A DNA stretch of 40,207 nt from an uncultured Clostridia bacterium (lineage in GTDB: Bacteria > Bacillota > Clostridia > TANB77 > CAG-508). The number at the start of each line of letters is the position of its first letter. The first letter of the stretch is position 1. This document shows, in pieces, positions 29,067 through 38,379 of this stretch. A program made the translations under genes and the position numbers. The stretch spans positions 1 through 40,207 of the forward strand of contig CALXKD010000012.1 of NCBI GenBank assembly GCA_944388795.1. Direction: 5' to 3'. The notes beneath the pieces are model-generated. The model was not told the origin of the DNA. It did not search any database and saw only the letters and a program-made list of their open reading frames with translations.

Positions 29067-31302
29067 TCACATATTTTTTAATTTATATTCTAACCCTGTA
29101 TTTCTTTTCTTACTATCTATATTTTGAATCATAAATTTGATAATATTGTCACTTCCTAATACAATCAACAGTTTTTTAGCTCTTGTAATTCCTGTGTATA
29201 ACAGGTTTCTAGTTAATAAAACTGGTGCTGATGGTGGAATTACCATAATCACTACATCAAATTCACTTCCGTTGTGCTTTATGAATGGTAATGGCATAAC
29301 TATGCTCTATTTGTTCTAATTCTGTATAATCATAATAGGCTGTTTTTTCATCATCAAATTGAATTTCAATAATCTTGTTTTTTTCGCTAACCTCGGTTAT
29401 GGTTCCAATTTCTCCATTAAATACACCTTTTCCCACTTCTACATTTCCATAACCATTTTCTCTTTCCCAATCAATATCATAATTATTTTTCACTTGCATA
29501 ATTCTATCTCCTGCTCGATAGATTGCTCCCATACTAGCTTTTTCTGGCAAATCATGTACATTAGGATTTAATCTTTCTTGTAAGGCTCTATTTAATTCTC
29601 TTGTTCCTAACATGCCCTTCTTAGTAGGTGTTAATACTTGTATACTTTGGAAAAAGTCATAATCCCCATAATTTTTCAATCTTCCTGTACATAAAGATAG
29701 CACTTGTTCTAATATCTTTTCTTGTGAAGCCTCGTTGATATAGAAAAAATCATCCATCGTTTCTTCTGTATAATCTTCATCTTCTTTTGTGATAAATGGC
29801 TCTCCACTATTCACTCTGTGAGCATTTAAGATAATTTTTGATTTGGCAGCTTGTCTAAAAATTTTATCTAAATGAATGGTTACTACCTGTTCAGATGCAA
29901 TCAAATCTTTCAATACACTTCCTGGTCCTACTGAAGATAATTGATCACAATCTCCTACTAAAATTAATTTTGTTCCTTTATATATACATTTTAATAAGTA
30001 ACTCATGACAAACATATCTACCATTGACAACTCATCTACAATAATTAAATCTGCATCAATTGGTGCCCCTTCATATTCTGTACTAGTTTGGTAAAAATTA
30101 TTTTCATCAATTTTTCCAATCTCTAATAATCTATGTAAAGTAGAAGCCTCTTTTCCTGTTGTTTCTGTCATCTTTTTAGCAGCTCGTCCTGTTGGTGCAC
30201 ACAATACCACCTTATTCCCTTTTTGCTCATATATATCAATAATACTTTTAATAATAGTTGTTTTTCCTGTACCTGGTCCACCAGTAATAATGGTAACATT
30301 ATTTTCGTTCACAAGTTCTATCGCTTCTTTTTGCTTTTCTGATAATTCTATATTAGAATTGGCTTCCAATTTTTTTAAATATGTTCCTATATTTTTAATT
30401 TTCTTTACATTAGAAGCTTGTTGTAATCGTTTAATTCGAATCGCAATTTCTTGCTCTGTATAATAGAAGTTCGATAAATAAATCCATGTTCCTGTTCCAT
30501 CATTTCTCTCCTCTATGACAATTTCATCATTTGCTTTTAATTCTATTAGACCATCCTCTATATTTTCCGTCATCACATCTAATAGAGAAATTACAAATTG
30601 AATTAAATTTTCCTTTATCACACAAGAATGTCCATTATATGTTGCTCGAATTAAGGCATATTTGATTCCACTTCTAATTCTTTTTTCATTATCGTAACTG
30701 ATGCCCAAATCTAATGCCATTTTATCAATTTGCTTAAAATCCACACCTCTTGCAATATCAATTAAGATATATGGATCTTTCTCGATTTGTTCAATGGCAT
30801 TAATTCCTAATAATTCATATACTTTTTTGGCAAATTCTGCACCAATTCCAAATTTCTCTAAAAATCCAACAATTTGCCAAACCTCCCAATTTTCTAGAAA
30901 ACTTTCTGCAATTTCCAAAGCTTTAGTTTCAGATATCCCTTTGATTTCTGCTAATCTTTGTGGTTCTGTCTTAAATACTTGGATAGTATCTTCTCCAAAT
31001 TTTTTTACAATCCTTTTGGCTAAAGCTTCTCCAACACCTTTTATATTTCCATTTGCCAAATATTTTTCTAGAGCTCCTACTGTTTGTGGCATTAATTTTT
31101 CAAATGTTTCTACTTTAAATTGCCTTCCATATTTTTTATGTTCTACAAAATTCCCTATTACTTTTAAATTGTCACCACTTGCTATAAAGGGTAAATATCC
31201 TACTATTGTTGTTTGTTCATCTTCTGTATCAAATTCAGCTATCATATAGCTATTGGTTTCATTATAATATATGATGTCTCCGACTTCTCCTATTAATTCC
31301 AT
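29067..31302 (-). pseudogene. recD2: RecD2 (YrrC-like) helicase, frame broken (+1) near the C-terminus
   Basis: RecD2 is a 5'-3' superfamily-1 helicase in repair and fork maintenance. Codons 1-677 read normally: N-terminal OB domain, helix-hairpin-helix region (GNIKGVGEALAKRIVKKFG, IKGISETKALEIAE), Walker A ITGGPGTGKTTII (~340), motif II VDELSMVD, and SYAITIHKAQ. The frame then hits CGG AAG TGA and stops. Deleting one C (position 29271) restores HKAQ-GSEFDVV and motif VI (LLYTGITRAKK), giving ~744 residues, the normal length. As written, the protein lacks motif VI and should be inactive. It lies 15 nt after tktN. See the findings on the shared CGG context. Confidence 0.9.
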
Positions 31303-31317
31303 GTATATCTCCTAATT

Positions 31318-32145
31318 CTAATCTATATGATTTAATTCCTCCATTGCCATTTTATATTGTTCCTCATTAGGTGCCTTTCCATGCCAACCAACTTGATTTT
31401 CCATATAAGATACACCTTTTCCTTTTATGGTTTTTGCTATCATACAAACTGGTTTTCCTTTTACATGTTTTGCTACATCAAAAGCATCTAATATTTCTTG
31501 CGTATTATGTCCGTCAATTTTTACCATTTCAAATCCAAAGCTTTTAAATTTTTCATCAATTGGATATGGACTCATAACTTCTTCTATGGTTCCATCAATT
31601 TGTAGATTATTATTATCCACAATCACACAAAGATTATCCAGTGCATATTTTTTTGCAGACATCGCAGCCTCCCAAATTTGTCCTTCTTCAATCTCTCCAT
31701 CTCCTAAAATACAATATACTCTGTAATCCTTCTTATCCATTTTTCCTGCAATTGCCATTCCTACTGCTGCTGATAATCCTTGACCTAATGAACCAGTGGT
31801 CATATCCACCCCTGGTATTTTATTCATATCAGGATGACCTTGTAAATAGCTATCTATCTTTCTAAATGTTTTTAAATCCTCTACTGGAAAAAAGCCTCTA
31901 TTAGCTAAGCAACTGTATAAAGCTGGTGAACAATGTCCTTTTGATAATACCACTCTATCTCTATCCTCCCATTTTGGATTTTTTTCATCAATATTTAATT
32001 CATGAAAATACAAAACAGTTAATATATCTGCTACTGATAATGAACCACCAGGATGACCAGATTGTCCGTTATATACTTCCTCAATAATTCCTTTTCTCAC
32101 CGCATTTGCCATTTTTTCTAATTCTTCCACACCATTCAATTTCAT
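31318..32145 (-). CDS. tktN: Transketolase, N-terminal (TPP-binding) subunit
   Basis: Split transketolases have separate N and C subunits; together they transfer two-carbon units in the non-oxidative pentose phosphate pathway. The 275 residues hold the N-subunit motifs: SGHPGGSLSVADIL (~29-42), SKGHCSPALY, TGSLGQGLSAAVGMA, the TPP motif GDGEIEEGQIWEAA...VIVDNNNLQIDG (~145-180), and the closing KGKGVSYMENQVGWHGKAP. The usual downstream tktC is missing; recD2 follows instead. ATG 32145 follows AAAGAGGTGTG. It is the first gene of the operon with recD2, comF and the KAP-type gene. Confidence 0.92.
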   Translation of the reverse strand: MKLNGVEELEKMANAVRKGIIEEVYNGQSGHPGGSLSVADILTVLYFHELNIDEKNPKWEDRDRVVLSKGHCSPALYSCLANRGFFPVEDLKTFRKIDSYLQGHPDMNKIPGVDMTTGSLGQGLSAAVGMAIAGKMDKKDYRVYCILGDGEIEEGQIWEAAMSAKKYALDNLCVIVDNNNLQIDGTIEEVMSPYPIDEKFKSFGFEMVKIDGHNTQEILDAFDVAKHVKGKPVCMIAKTIKGKGVSYMENQVGWHGKAPNEEQYKMAMEELNHID

Positions 32146-32236
32146 AAATCACACACCTCTTTATCTATAAATCTTTAATAAATATATCATAAATATATAT
32201 TTTTTACTACCTATTTTCCTTTTTATTTTTTATTTA

Positions 32237-32265
32237 TTGACAGTTCTTAAAAACAATGGTAAATA
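32237..32265 (+). promoter_or_regulatory. Sigma-A promoter of the M20 peptidase gene
   Basis: TTGACA (32237-32242), a 17-nt spacer and TAAATA (32260-32265). It lies 53 nt before the start codon in the divergent region with tktN. Confidence 0.7.
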
Positions 32266-32318
32266 ATAAGTATTAAATAAGACTTTAATCAGGTTATATC
32301 ATGAGAAAGGAGTTTTTT

Positions 32319-33719
32319 ATGTTAAATGATTATATAAAAACCAATAAAGATGAAATGATTCAAAAGCTTCAAGAATTAATACAAATTCCAAGTGTCTATT
32401 CTGAATCTAAAAATCCACTTATGCCTTTTGGAGAAAATGCCAATAAAGCTTTGGAATATATGTTAGATTTAGGAAATCAATTAGGCTTTAGAACTAAAAA
32501 TATAGATGGTTATTGTGGATATATCGAATTTGGAGAGGGTAAAGAAATGTTAGGAATTATCGGACATTTAGATGTGGTTCCTAGTGGTGATAATTGGACA
32601 TATCCCCCTTTTTCTGCTAGCATTTTTGATAACAAAATTTATGGTAGAGGTGCTATTGATGATAAAGGACCAGTAATTGCTTCTCTTTATGCTATGAAAT
32701 ATGTATTAGATTATTGTAAAGTAAATAAACGTGTTCGATTAATTTTAGGACTAAATGAAGAAAATGATTGGAAATGTATTGATTATTATAAAGCACATGA
32801 AGAATCTCCTACAATCGGATTTAGTCCAGATGCTGATTTTCCTTGTATTTATGCTGAAAAATCTATTTTAACACCATATCTTTCAATGGACTATTCTACA
32901 CAAAATGCACCCATTACAATACAAGAAATTGATTGTAACCATAACGCTATTAATGTTGTTCCTAAAATTTGTAGCACTATTTTAAAAATTGATTCTACCC
33001 TTCATATGGAGATTTTGATAAAAAATATAAAACAAATTATAAAAAAATATGATTTTGAAATTGACATTTATAAAATAAATGATGAAGAAGTAAAACTAAC
33101 CTCACACGGTATTGGTGCTCACGCTGCTCATCCTGATTTAGGTATTAATGCGATTTCTCGATTGATTATTGTGTTAGATGAGGTATTTAAAACCTACGAT
33201 ATCTCTTTAGCATTATTTGATTTCTTTACAAAATATATCTATACAGATTATGATGGTAAACGCTTAGGTATAAATGATAAAGATGAATCTGGTACATTAA
33301 CTTTAAATGTTGGAAAAATTAGTCTTGAAAATAACATTTTAAAAATAGGATTTAATTTAAGAATTCCAATTCATACCTCTATTGAACATATAGAAAATAC
33401 ATTTCTAGAGTGTTTGTCTGATTATAAAAATATTACATATAAAAAAGTCGGCTCTAAGCCTGCACTATATATTCCAAAAGACAATTACTTAGTAAAAACA
33501 CTTTGTGATATATATAATGAAGAAGCTAATTCTTATCTAGAACCCATTGCCATTGGTGGCGCGACTTATGCTAGAGCTTTTGATAATTGTATTTCTTTTG
33601 GTGCCAATCTTCCTGGTCAAAAAGATATGTGTCATCAAACAGATGAATTTATCTCTATTGATAATTTACTATTTGCCTGTAAAGTATATGCAAAAGCCAT
33701 TTGTGAATTAGGAAAATAA
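32319..33719 (+). CDS. M20-family dipeptidase (PepV/Sapep-like)
   Basis: This is a cytoplasmic zinc dipeptidase. The 466 residues include the metal-site sequence GIIGHLDVVPSGDNW (His/Asp, ~84-98), YGRGAIDDKGP (~115-125, bridging Asp), LGLNEENDWKCID (catalytic and metal Glu), SPDADFP, a dimerisation/lid insertion (~180-380), and the terminal metal His in KDMCHQTDEFISID. ATG 32319 is chosen because AAAGGAG sits 6 nt before it; the in-frame ATG at 32301 overlaps this site. It is monocistronic on the plus strand, divergent from tktN. Substrate is inferred to be a dipeptide. Confidence 0.9.
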   Translation: MLNDYIKTNKDEMIQKLQELIQIPSVYSESKNPLMPFGENANKALEYMLDLGNQLGFRTKNIDGYCGYIEFGEGKEMLGIIGHLDVVPSGDNWTYPPFSASIFDNKIYGRGAIDDKGPVIASLYAMKYVLDYCKVNKRVRLILGLNEENDWKCIDYYKAHEESPTIGFSPDADFPCIYAEKSILTPYLSMDYSTQNAPITIQEIDCNHNAINVVPKICSTILKIDSTLHMEILIKNIKQIIKKYDFEIDIYKINDEEVKLTSHGIGAHAAHPDLGINAISRLIIVLDEVFKTYDISLALFDFFTKYIYTDYDGKRLGINDKDESGTLTLNVGKISLENNILKIGFNLRIPIHTSIEHIENTFLECLSDYKNITYKKVGSKPALYIPKDNYLVKTLCDIYNEEANSYLEPIAIGGATYARAFDNCISFGANLPGQKDMCHQTDEFISIDNLLFACKVYAKAICELGK

Positions 33720-33722
33720 TTG

Positions 33723-33751
33723 TTGCTTTATTAATCATTTCGTGCTAAAAT
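33723..33751 (+). promoter_or_regulatory. Sigma-A promoter of the 143-aa ORF
   Basis: TTGCTT (33723-33728), a 17-nt spacer and TAAAAT (33746-33751), starting 3 nt after the stop of the peptidase gene. Confidence 0.6.
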
Positions 33752-33801
33752 ATTTATGTTTACCAATATAAATTTATGAGCATAAAAAGGAGGTTTGCAT
33801 C

Positions 33802-34233
33802 ATGAATTATGACTTAAAACTTGTTGCAGAAGGGAGTTTCGCAGAAACACGGATTTATGAGAACTGTTATCTTCTCTGCTCACAGAGATCTGAACGGTCC
33901 GATATCCTGAGTAAAGCCAAGCAGCTTGGCGGTTGTGTAAATTTTCCTATCATTACTCTTCCTACTAACGAAAAACTTCATGAACTAGCACTGTACATCG
34001 AAGAGCTGATTGCAAATGATACTGGTCGTAGCCATTTCTCAATTACTGTTGATGAAGGTAAACGTCTGATTGCTACCTTTGAGAAAAGTAATACGATTGA
34101 AAAGCATTGGAAAACTATCCGCGAATACGCTATCCTTTGCAACGGAAAGAAAATCGGAACCGGTTTTGACTTTCCCAGCATGGATAAGGCTGTTCTCTTT
34201 TTAGAGCATTTCTGTAAAGACTTTCTTGTGTAA
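33802..34233 (+). CDS. Hypothetical protein of foreign base composition
   Basis: I do not recognise this 143-residue protein. It has no membrane segment or signal peptide; it has a few Cys (22, 26, 45, 113, 137) without a clear metal motif and ends in a helix (DKAVLFLEHFCKDFLV). Four 60-nt lines counted by hand give about 38-45% G+C, against under 20% for one line of the upstream peptidase gene. It uses codons otherwise rare or absent here, including two in-frame CGG (33850 and 33895), CGC, CTG and CTC. It has its own AAGGAGG site, promoter and a G+C-rich terminator, so it looks like a self-contained transferred unit. Confidence 0.75.
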   Translation: MNYDLKLVAEGSFAETRIYENCYLLCSQRSERSDILSKAKQLGGCVNFPIITLPTNEKLHELALYIEELIANDTGRSHFSITVDEGKRLIATFEKSNTIEKHWKTIREYAILCNGKKIGTGFDFPSMDKAVLFLEHFCKDFLV

Positions 34234-34251
34234 ATATTAAAATCAACTCCT

Positions 34252-34286
34252 AACACCCCTCAAGGCGCTCTGCCAAGAGGGGTGTT
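34252..34286 (+). terminator. Strong terminator after the 143-aa ORF (possibly shared with ftsH)
   Basis: AACACCCCTC (34252-34261) pairs with GAGGGGTGTT (34277-34286); inside, GGC pairs with GCC. It is followed by TCTTATTT on the plus strand. ftsH converges from the other side and ends at 34310, so it may use the same stem, though its T-tract there is weak. Confidence 0.88.
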
Positions 34287-34309
34287 TCTTATTTATTACA
34301 TATATTATA

Positions 34310-36133
34310 TTATTCTTGCTCAAAAATTTGATTAAATTCTTGTTCATTAATTTTTTCTTTTTGTAGTAAAGTTTCCGCAATCTTATCTAGTTTATCTCTA
34401 TGTTCTTTTAATAAAATAATCGCATCATTATATGCTGTATCAATTAATGTTTTTACCTCTTCTCCAATTTTATCTCCAATATTTTCTCCAAACATTTGCA
34501 TTTCGTAAGGTTCTTTGCCTTGGAAATCAATTGGTCCTAATGTATCACTCATACCATATTTGGTTACCATATCCCTTGCAATTTGTGTAGCAACCTCAAT
34601 ATCATTACTTGCTCCTGTAGAAATATCATCTAATACTAATCTTTCAGCTGCCCTACCTCCTAAAAGAGCAATTAATTTTTCCTGCATTTCTGTTTTTGAG
34701 ATATAGTATTTATCCTCATTTGATTTATACATAGTATATCCACCAGCAACACCTCTAGGGATAATAGATACCTCTTTTACATTGGTTTGTGTTGGTAAAT
34801 ATCTACTAACAACAGCATGTCCAGCTTCATGATATGCTGTTAATCGTTTATCTTTATCAGATATCACTCTTTCACGTTTTTCTAGTCCAACAGTTACTTT
34901 TTTAACAGCTTCTTCTATATCATCATTTTCGATTTCCTCATGTTTAGCTTTTGTTGCAACAATTGCTGCTTCATTTAAGATATTTTCAAGCTCTGCACCT
35001 GTAAATCCTGCTGTATCTTCTGCTATACTTTCTAAATTAACATCATCTGATAATTTTTTATCTTTACTATGAATTTTTAATATCTCTAATCTACCTTTTA
35101 AATCTGGTGTTGGAATGGTGATTTGTCTATCAAATCTTCCTGGTCTTAATAATGCTTTATCCAACATTTCTGGTCTATTGGTTGCCGCTAAGACAATAAT
35201 CGTTTCTTCTGAACCAAAACCATCCATTTCTACCAATAATTGATTTAAAGTTTGATTATTTTCTGTTTCTGCTCCACTATTAGAGCTTCTTCTTGAACCA
35301 ATAGCATCAATTTCATCTATAAATACAATACATGGTGCTAATTTTCTAGCTTTTTCAAATAATTTTCTAACACGTGAAGCACCTAATCCTGCAAACATTT
35401 CAATAAATTCTGATCCACTCATTGATATAAAGGGTACATCCGCTTCACCTGCAATAGCTTTTGCGATTAAGGTTTTTCCCGTTCCTGGTTTACCATATAG
35501 AAGGACACCTTTAGGTACTCTTGCTCCCATTCTTGTATATTTTTCTGGTCTTTTTAAAAAGTCAACAATTTCAATTAATTCTTCTTTTTCTTCTTCTAGT
35601 CCTGCGACATCATCAAATCTTACTTTTGTTTTTCTTTCTGTTTCATCATATACTTTTCCTTTTTCTCCTAATCCTTGCATTTTAAATATCATAATAAATA
35701 GTGCTACCATGATCAATGTTGGAAGTATAGAAAATAATGTACTTGGAAGTTGTGCTATAAAACTTTGTGGTTTTTGGATTAATTCTATTTCATTACCTTC
35801 TGCAACTTTTTCTTGAATTAATGTAATAAATGCTTCTGTATCTGGAATTAATGCCGTCTTTTCCTCCTCTTCATTTCTAAGATTTACTTTTGCATTTTTA
35901 CTTCCTGTAGTAAGCTCTACTTTTTCTATATTTCCATAAGAAATTTCTTTAATCAAGTCTGTATATGCTAATGTATTTTCCTCTTCTTTAACACTCTTTG
36001 TATTATATATGACAATTCCCACAATCAATATAGCAATCAGTACCATTAGTCCCACAAGTGATAAAAGTAATTTTCTATTTTGTTCTTTTTGATTTTTATC
36101 TTTATCTTTATTATTTTTCTTGTTCTTATTCAT
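34310..36133 (-). CDS. ftsH: ATP-dependent zinc metalloprotease FtsH
   Basis: FtsH degrades membrane and regulatory proteins. The 607 residues begin with a Lys/Asn-rich cytoplasmic tail, then two membrane segments (~24-46 and ~130-150) flanking an extracytoplasmic domain. The AAA domain has [14 protein letters not shown] (Walker A; Lys replaces the common second Pro), [12 protein letters not shown] (Walker B) and [22 protein letters not shown] (second region of homology). The protease domain has the zinc motif HEAGHAVV (~420) and a distal Asp ([16 protein letters not shown]). It is the last gene of femX-alr-DUF1189-ftsH, 20 nt after the previous gene. Confidence 0.97.
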   Translation of the reverse strand: MNKNKKNNKDKDKNQKEQNRKLLLSLVGLMVLIAILIVGIVIYNTKSVKEEENTLAYTDLIKEISYGNIEKVELTTGSKNAKVNLRNEEEEKTALIPDTEAFITLIQEKVAEGNEIELIQKPQSFIAQLPSTLFSILPTLIMVALFIMIFKMQGLGEKGKVYDETERKTKVRFDDVAGLEEEKEELIEIVDFLKRPEKYTRMGARVPKGVLLYGKPGTGKTLIAKAIAGEADVPFISMSGSEFIEMFAGLGASRVRKLFEKARKLAPCIVFIDEIDAIGSRRSSNSGAETENNQTLNQLLVEMDGFGSEETIIVLAATNRPEMLDKALLRPGRFDRQITIPTPDLKGRLEILKIHSKDKKLSDDVNLESIAEDTAGFTGAELENILNEAAIVATKAKHEEIENDDIEEAVKKVTVGLEKRERVISDKDKRLTAYHEAGHAVVSRYLPTQTNVKEVSIIPRGVAGGYTMYKSNEDKYYISKTEMQEKLIALLGGRAAERLVLDDISTGASNDIEVATQIARDMVTKYGMSDTLGPIDFQGKEPYEMQMFGENIGDKIGEEVKTLIDTAYNDAIILLKEHRDKLDKIAETLLQKEKINEQEFNQIFEQE

Positions 36134-36153
36134 TTTTCTTCCTTTCTTCCCCT

Positions 36154-37245
36154 TTATGCATTAGATTGTCCCGGTTCTTCTTGATTCAAATTACCTTTAT
36201 GCTTCTCTTCTTTTTTCTTCTTCTCTTTTGGTTTTTCTTCTTTTTTGTCTTCTGTATTTTGCTTTTCTTCCTCTTCTTTTTCCTTTTCTTTTTGTTCAAG
36301 CTCTTTTCTCACAATTTGTTGTGCTTCTACAATTTTCATAACTTCTGCTTGCTTCTTTATTAAATCTGATTTTATAATAAATATTGCTGCTAATAAATAA
36401 ATCGTTGCCACTGTTACATACATAATACTGAAATATTCTATCGTAAAATTAAACACAATATTCACTATCAAATATATGATATTTAATATAGTTGAAAGTG
36501 TAAGAGCATATATTGTCATATTAAACACTGCAACATATCTCATTCTCATTTTTAACACCCACATTGTAAAATATCCTACAATACTAATAATAATTGCATA
36601 CCACAAGGTATTGATAAAGTACATTGAGAAGCCATAGATAAATAAGGTAATAAATATACTAAAATATAAACTATTTATCTGTCCATCATTTACATAATTT
36701 ACGACATCTTGTTTATTAAAGGCTGTCAAATTAATACTATCTAATGATTCTTTATAATTATACGAAATTTCTCCTACCATAGTAATATTCTTTAAGACAA
36801 CTCGATTTTTTAGAATTAAAGCACCTGCACCATATTCATTAATTGAATTTAAATATTGATTAATAGTTTCTTCTGAATCTGTACTAGTATCTACAATAAT
36901 TCTTCCAAACTGTTCATTATCAATTGTTATTATATCCTCTGAATTGACTGTTAAAGTTCCATCACTATATGAGAAATCAGGAAATTGATTTTCAAGATAA
37001 GTTGTGCCTTCTCTTATCATTTGATAAGTTTGATATAAAGTCCATATACTTAATACAATTGCCAATATGACTACTAATTTTGCAATATAGGTCAATGCTT
37101 TTCCTATACCTTCTGTTGCCATTTCTGGATATTTTTCTATGTTACAAATAGAATATTTGACTTTCTTAAAAAAGCCCATTCCTTTAATATCCTTATAATC
37201 TTCTTGCTTTTCTTCAATATTATTCTTTTTATCTTCTTGAGCCAT
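36154..37245 (-). CDS. DUF1189 family membrane protein
   Basis: The 363 residues fit the DUF1189 family (integral membrane, unknown function): a conserved start KKVKYSICNIEKYPEMATEGIGKALTYIAKLVVILAI with the first helix at ~48-70, an outer domain with FPDFSYSDGTLTVNSED, and then about four helices (~200-300). The last ~65 residues are a highly charged Lys/Glu tail. Its stop is 20 nt before ftsH and its start overlaps the alr stop by one base, so it is translationally coupled. The location between alr and ftsH suggests an envelope role (inference). Confidence 0.85.
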   Translation of the reverse strand: MAQEDKKNNIEEKQEDYKDIKGMGFFKKVKYSICNIEKYPEMATEGIGKALTYIAKLVVILAIVLSIWTLYQTYQMIREGTTYLENQFPDFSYSDGTLTVNSEDIITIDNEQFGRIIVDTSTDSEETINQYLNSINEYGAGALILKNRVVLKNITMVGEISYNYKESLDSINLTAFNKQDVVNYVNDGQINSLYFSIFITLFIYGFSMYFINTLWYAIIISIVGYFTMWVLKMRMRYVAVFNMTIYALTLSTILNIIYLIVNIVFNFTIEYFSIMYVTVATIYLLAAIFIIKSDLIKKQAEVMKIVEAQQIVRKELEQKEKEKEEEEKQNTEDKKEEKPKEKKKKEEKHKGNLNQEEPGQSNA

Positions 37246-38363
37246 TATCTGTACTCCCTTCTAATACTAGAATCCACATATTTTGGATTTATCTGAAAAA
37301 TTGCTTTTTCCCCTACTTTAACATCTTTACCAGTTATATCACAAACGACATGATAAGTTCCAATTCTTCCTAATACCTTACACGTATTATCACCAATTTT
37401 CACATACATATTTTGATTTTTTAAAAAATCTTTTATATCTCTTACTATATATCTTAGTTTGTCCACCCAACGAAACATATCTCTTCCTGTTTCTAAATTA
37501 ATACCATCCATATATCCTGTTGGTATAAGTGCTACTTTTGTTTTTCTATTTGTTGTATATGCATTAGAATATCCAATATTAAAACCTTTCGGTAATTCTT
37601 TTATCTCTGAAACCTCTGCTTCTAAATGTGCAATTCTTTTTAATCCTAAATTATTCTTAAATGCAATTCTTCCTAAAAAAGCAGAACCAACTCTTACTGC
37701 ATTTAAATGCATCTGCGGAAATTTGATAAAGGCTGATGAATTACATATATGAAGCATTCCTGTTTTTATATCATTCATTTTCAATACTTCAATAACATCA
37801 ATAAATCTATCAAATTGCAATTTGGTATATTTGTCATCAAAAAAGCTAACAGAAAAGTGTGAAAATGTACCTTCTATATCTATATTTTTAATTTCTTTTA
37901 ATGCCTCTACCATAGAATCTCTATCTGAATAAATAAATCCATATCTACCAAATCCTGTATCTATTTTTACATGTGCTCTAATTTTTTTATTTTCCTCTTT
38001 TGCCACTTCTTCGGCTACTTGTATATCTTCCTTTGAACCAATTGTGATAATAATATGATTATCTACTAATTTCTTTACATCTTCTTTAATTGCTGTTGAG
38101 GATAACATTAAAATATCTTGCTTGATACCTGCTTTCCTTAGTTGTAATGCCTCTTCTATTGTAGAAACTGCAAAAAATGAAATACCATTATCTATTAACA
38201 ACTTTGTAAATTCTACTAATCCTAAGCCATATGCATTTCCTTTTACAACAGCAATAATTTTTACTTTTCTGCCATTATCATCTGGTCCATTTATTTCAGC
38301 ATGTTTTTTTATTTGTTCTATATTATGTACTAAATCCTTTTTTTCTATAACTAAAGCTTTCAT
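37245..38363 (-). CDS. alr: Alanine racemase
   Basis: This PLP enzyme interconverts L- and D-alanine for peptidoglycan. The 372 residues show the PLP lysine motif [10 protein letters not shown] (~38-47), [13 protein letters not shown] (~130-142), [20 protein letters not shown] (~220) and, in the C-terminal domain, the region of the second catalytic Tyr ([26 protein letters not shown]). The residues around this Tyr are less canonical (usual VGYGRTY), as in racemases diverged from the Alr of B. subtilis. It is followed directly by the DUF1189 gene. Confidence 0.92.
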   Translation of the reverse strand: MKALVIEKKDLVHNIEQIKKHAEINGPDDNGRKVKIIAVVKGNAYGLGLVEFTKLLIDNGISFFAVSTIEEALQLRKAGIKQDILMLSSTAIKEDVKKLVDNHIIITIGSKEDIQVAEEVAKEENKKIRAHVKIDTGFGRYGFIYSDRDSMVEALKEIKNIDIEGTFSHFSVSFFDDKYTKLQFDRFIDVIEVLKMNDIKTGMLHICNSSAFIKFPQMHLNAVRVGSAFLGRIAFKNNLGLKRIAHLEAEVSEIKELPKGFNIGYSNAYTTNRKTKVALIPTGYMDGINLETGRDMFRWVDKLRYIVRDIKDFLKNQNMYVKIGDNTCKVLGRIGTYHVVCDITGKDVKVGEKAIFQINPKYVDSSIRREYR

Positions 38364-38379
38364 TTCTTTCCTTTCTTAG

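Noticed and set aside
29067..29297. Separate 76-codon gene downstream of recD2
   Set aside because: It is the C-terminal part of RecD2 in another frame (GSEFDVV, motif VI ITRAKK) after a single-base frame break, not an independent gene.
30701..31249. 182-codon plus-strand ORF opposite recD2
   Set aside because: It is an antisense shadow of the recD2 reading frame with no ribosome-binding site and no family resemblance.
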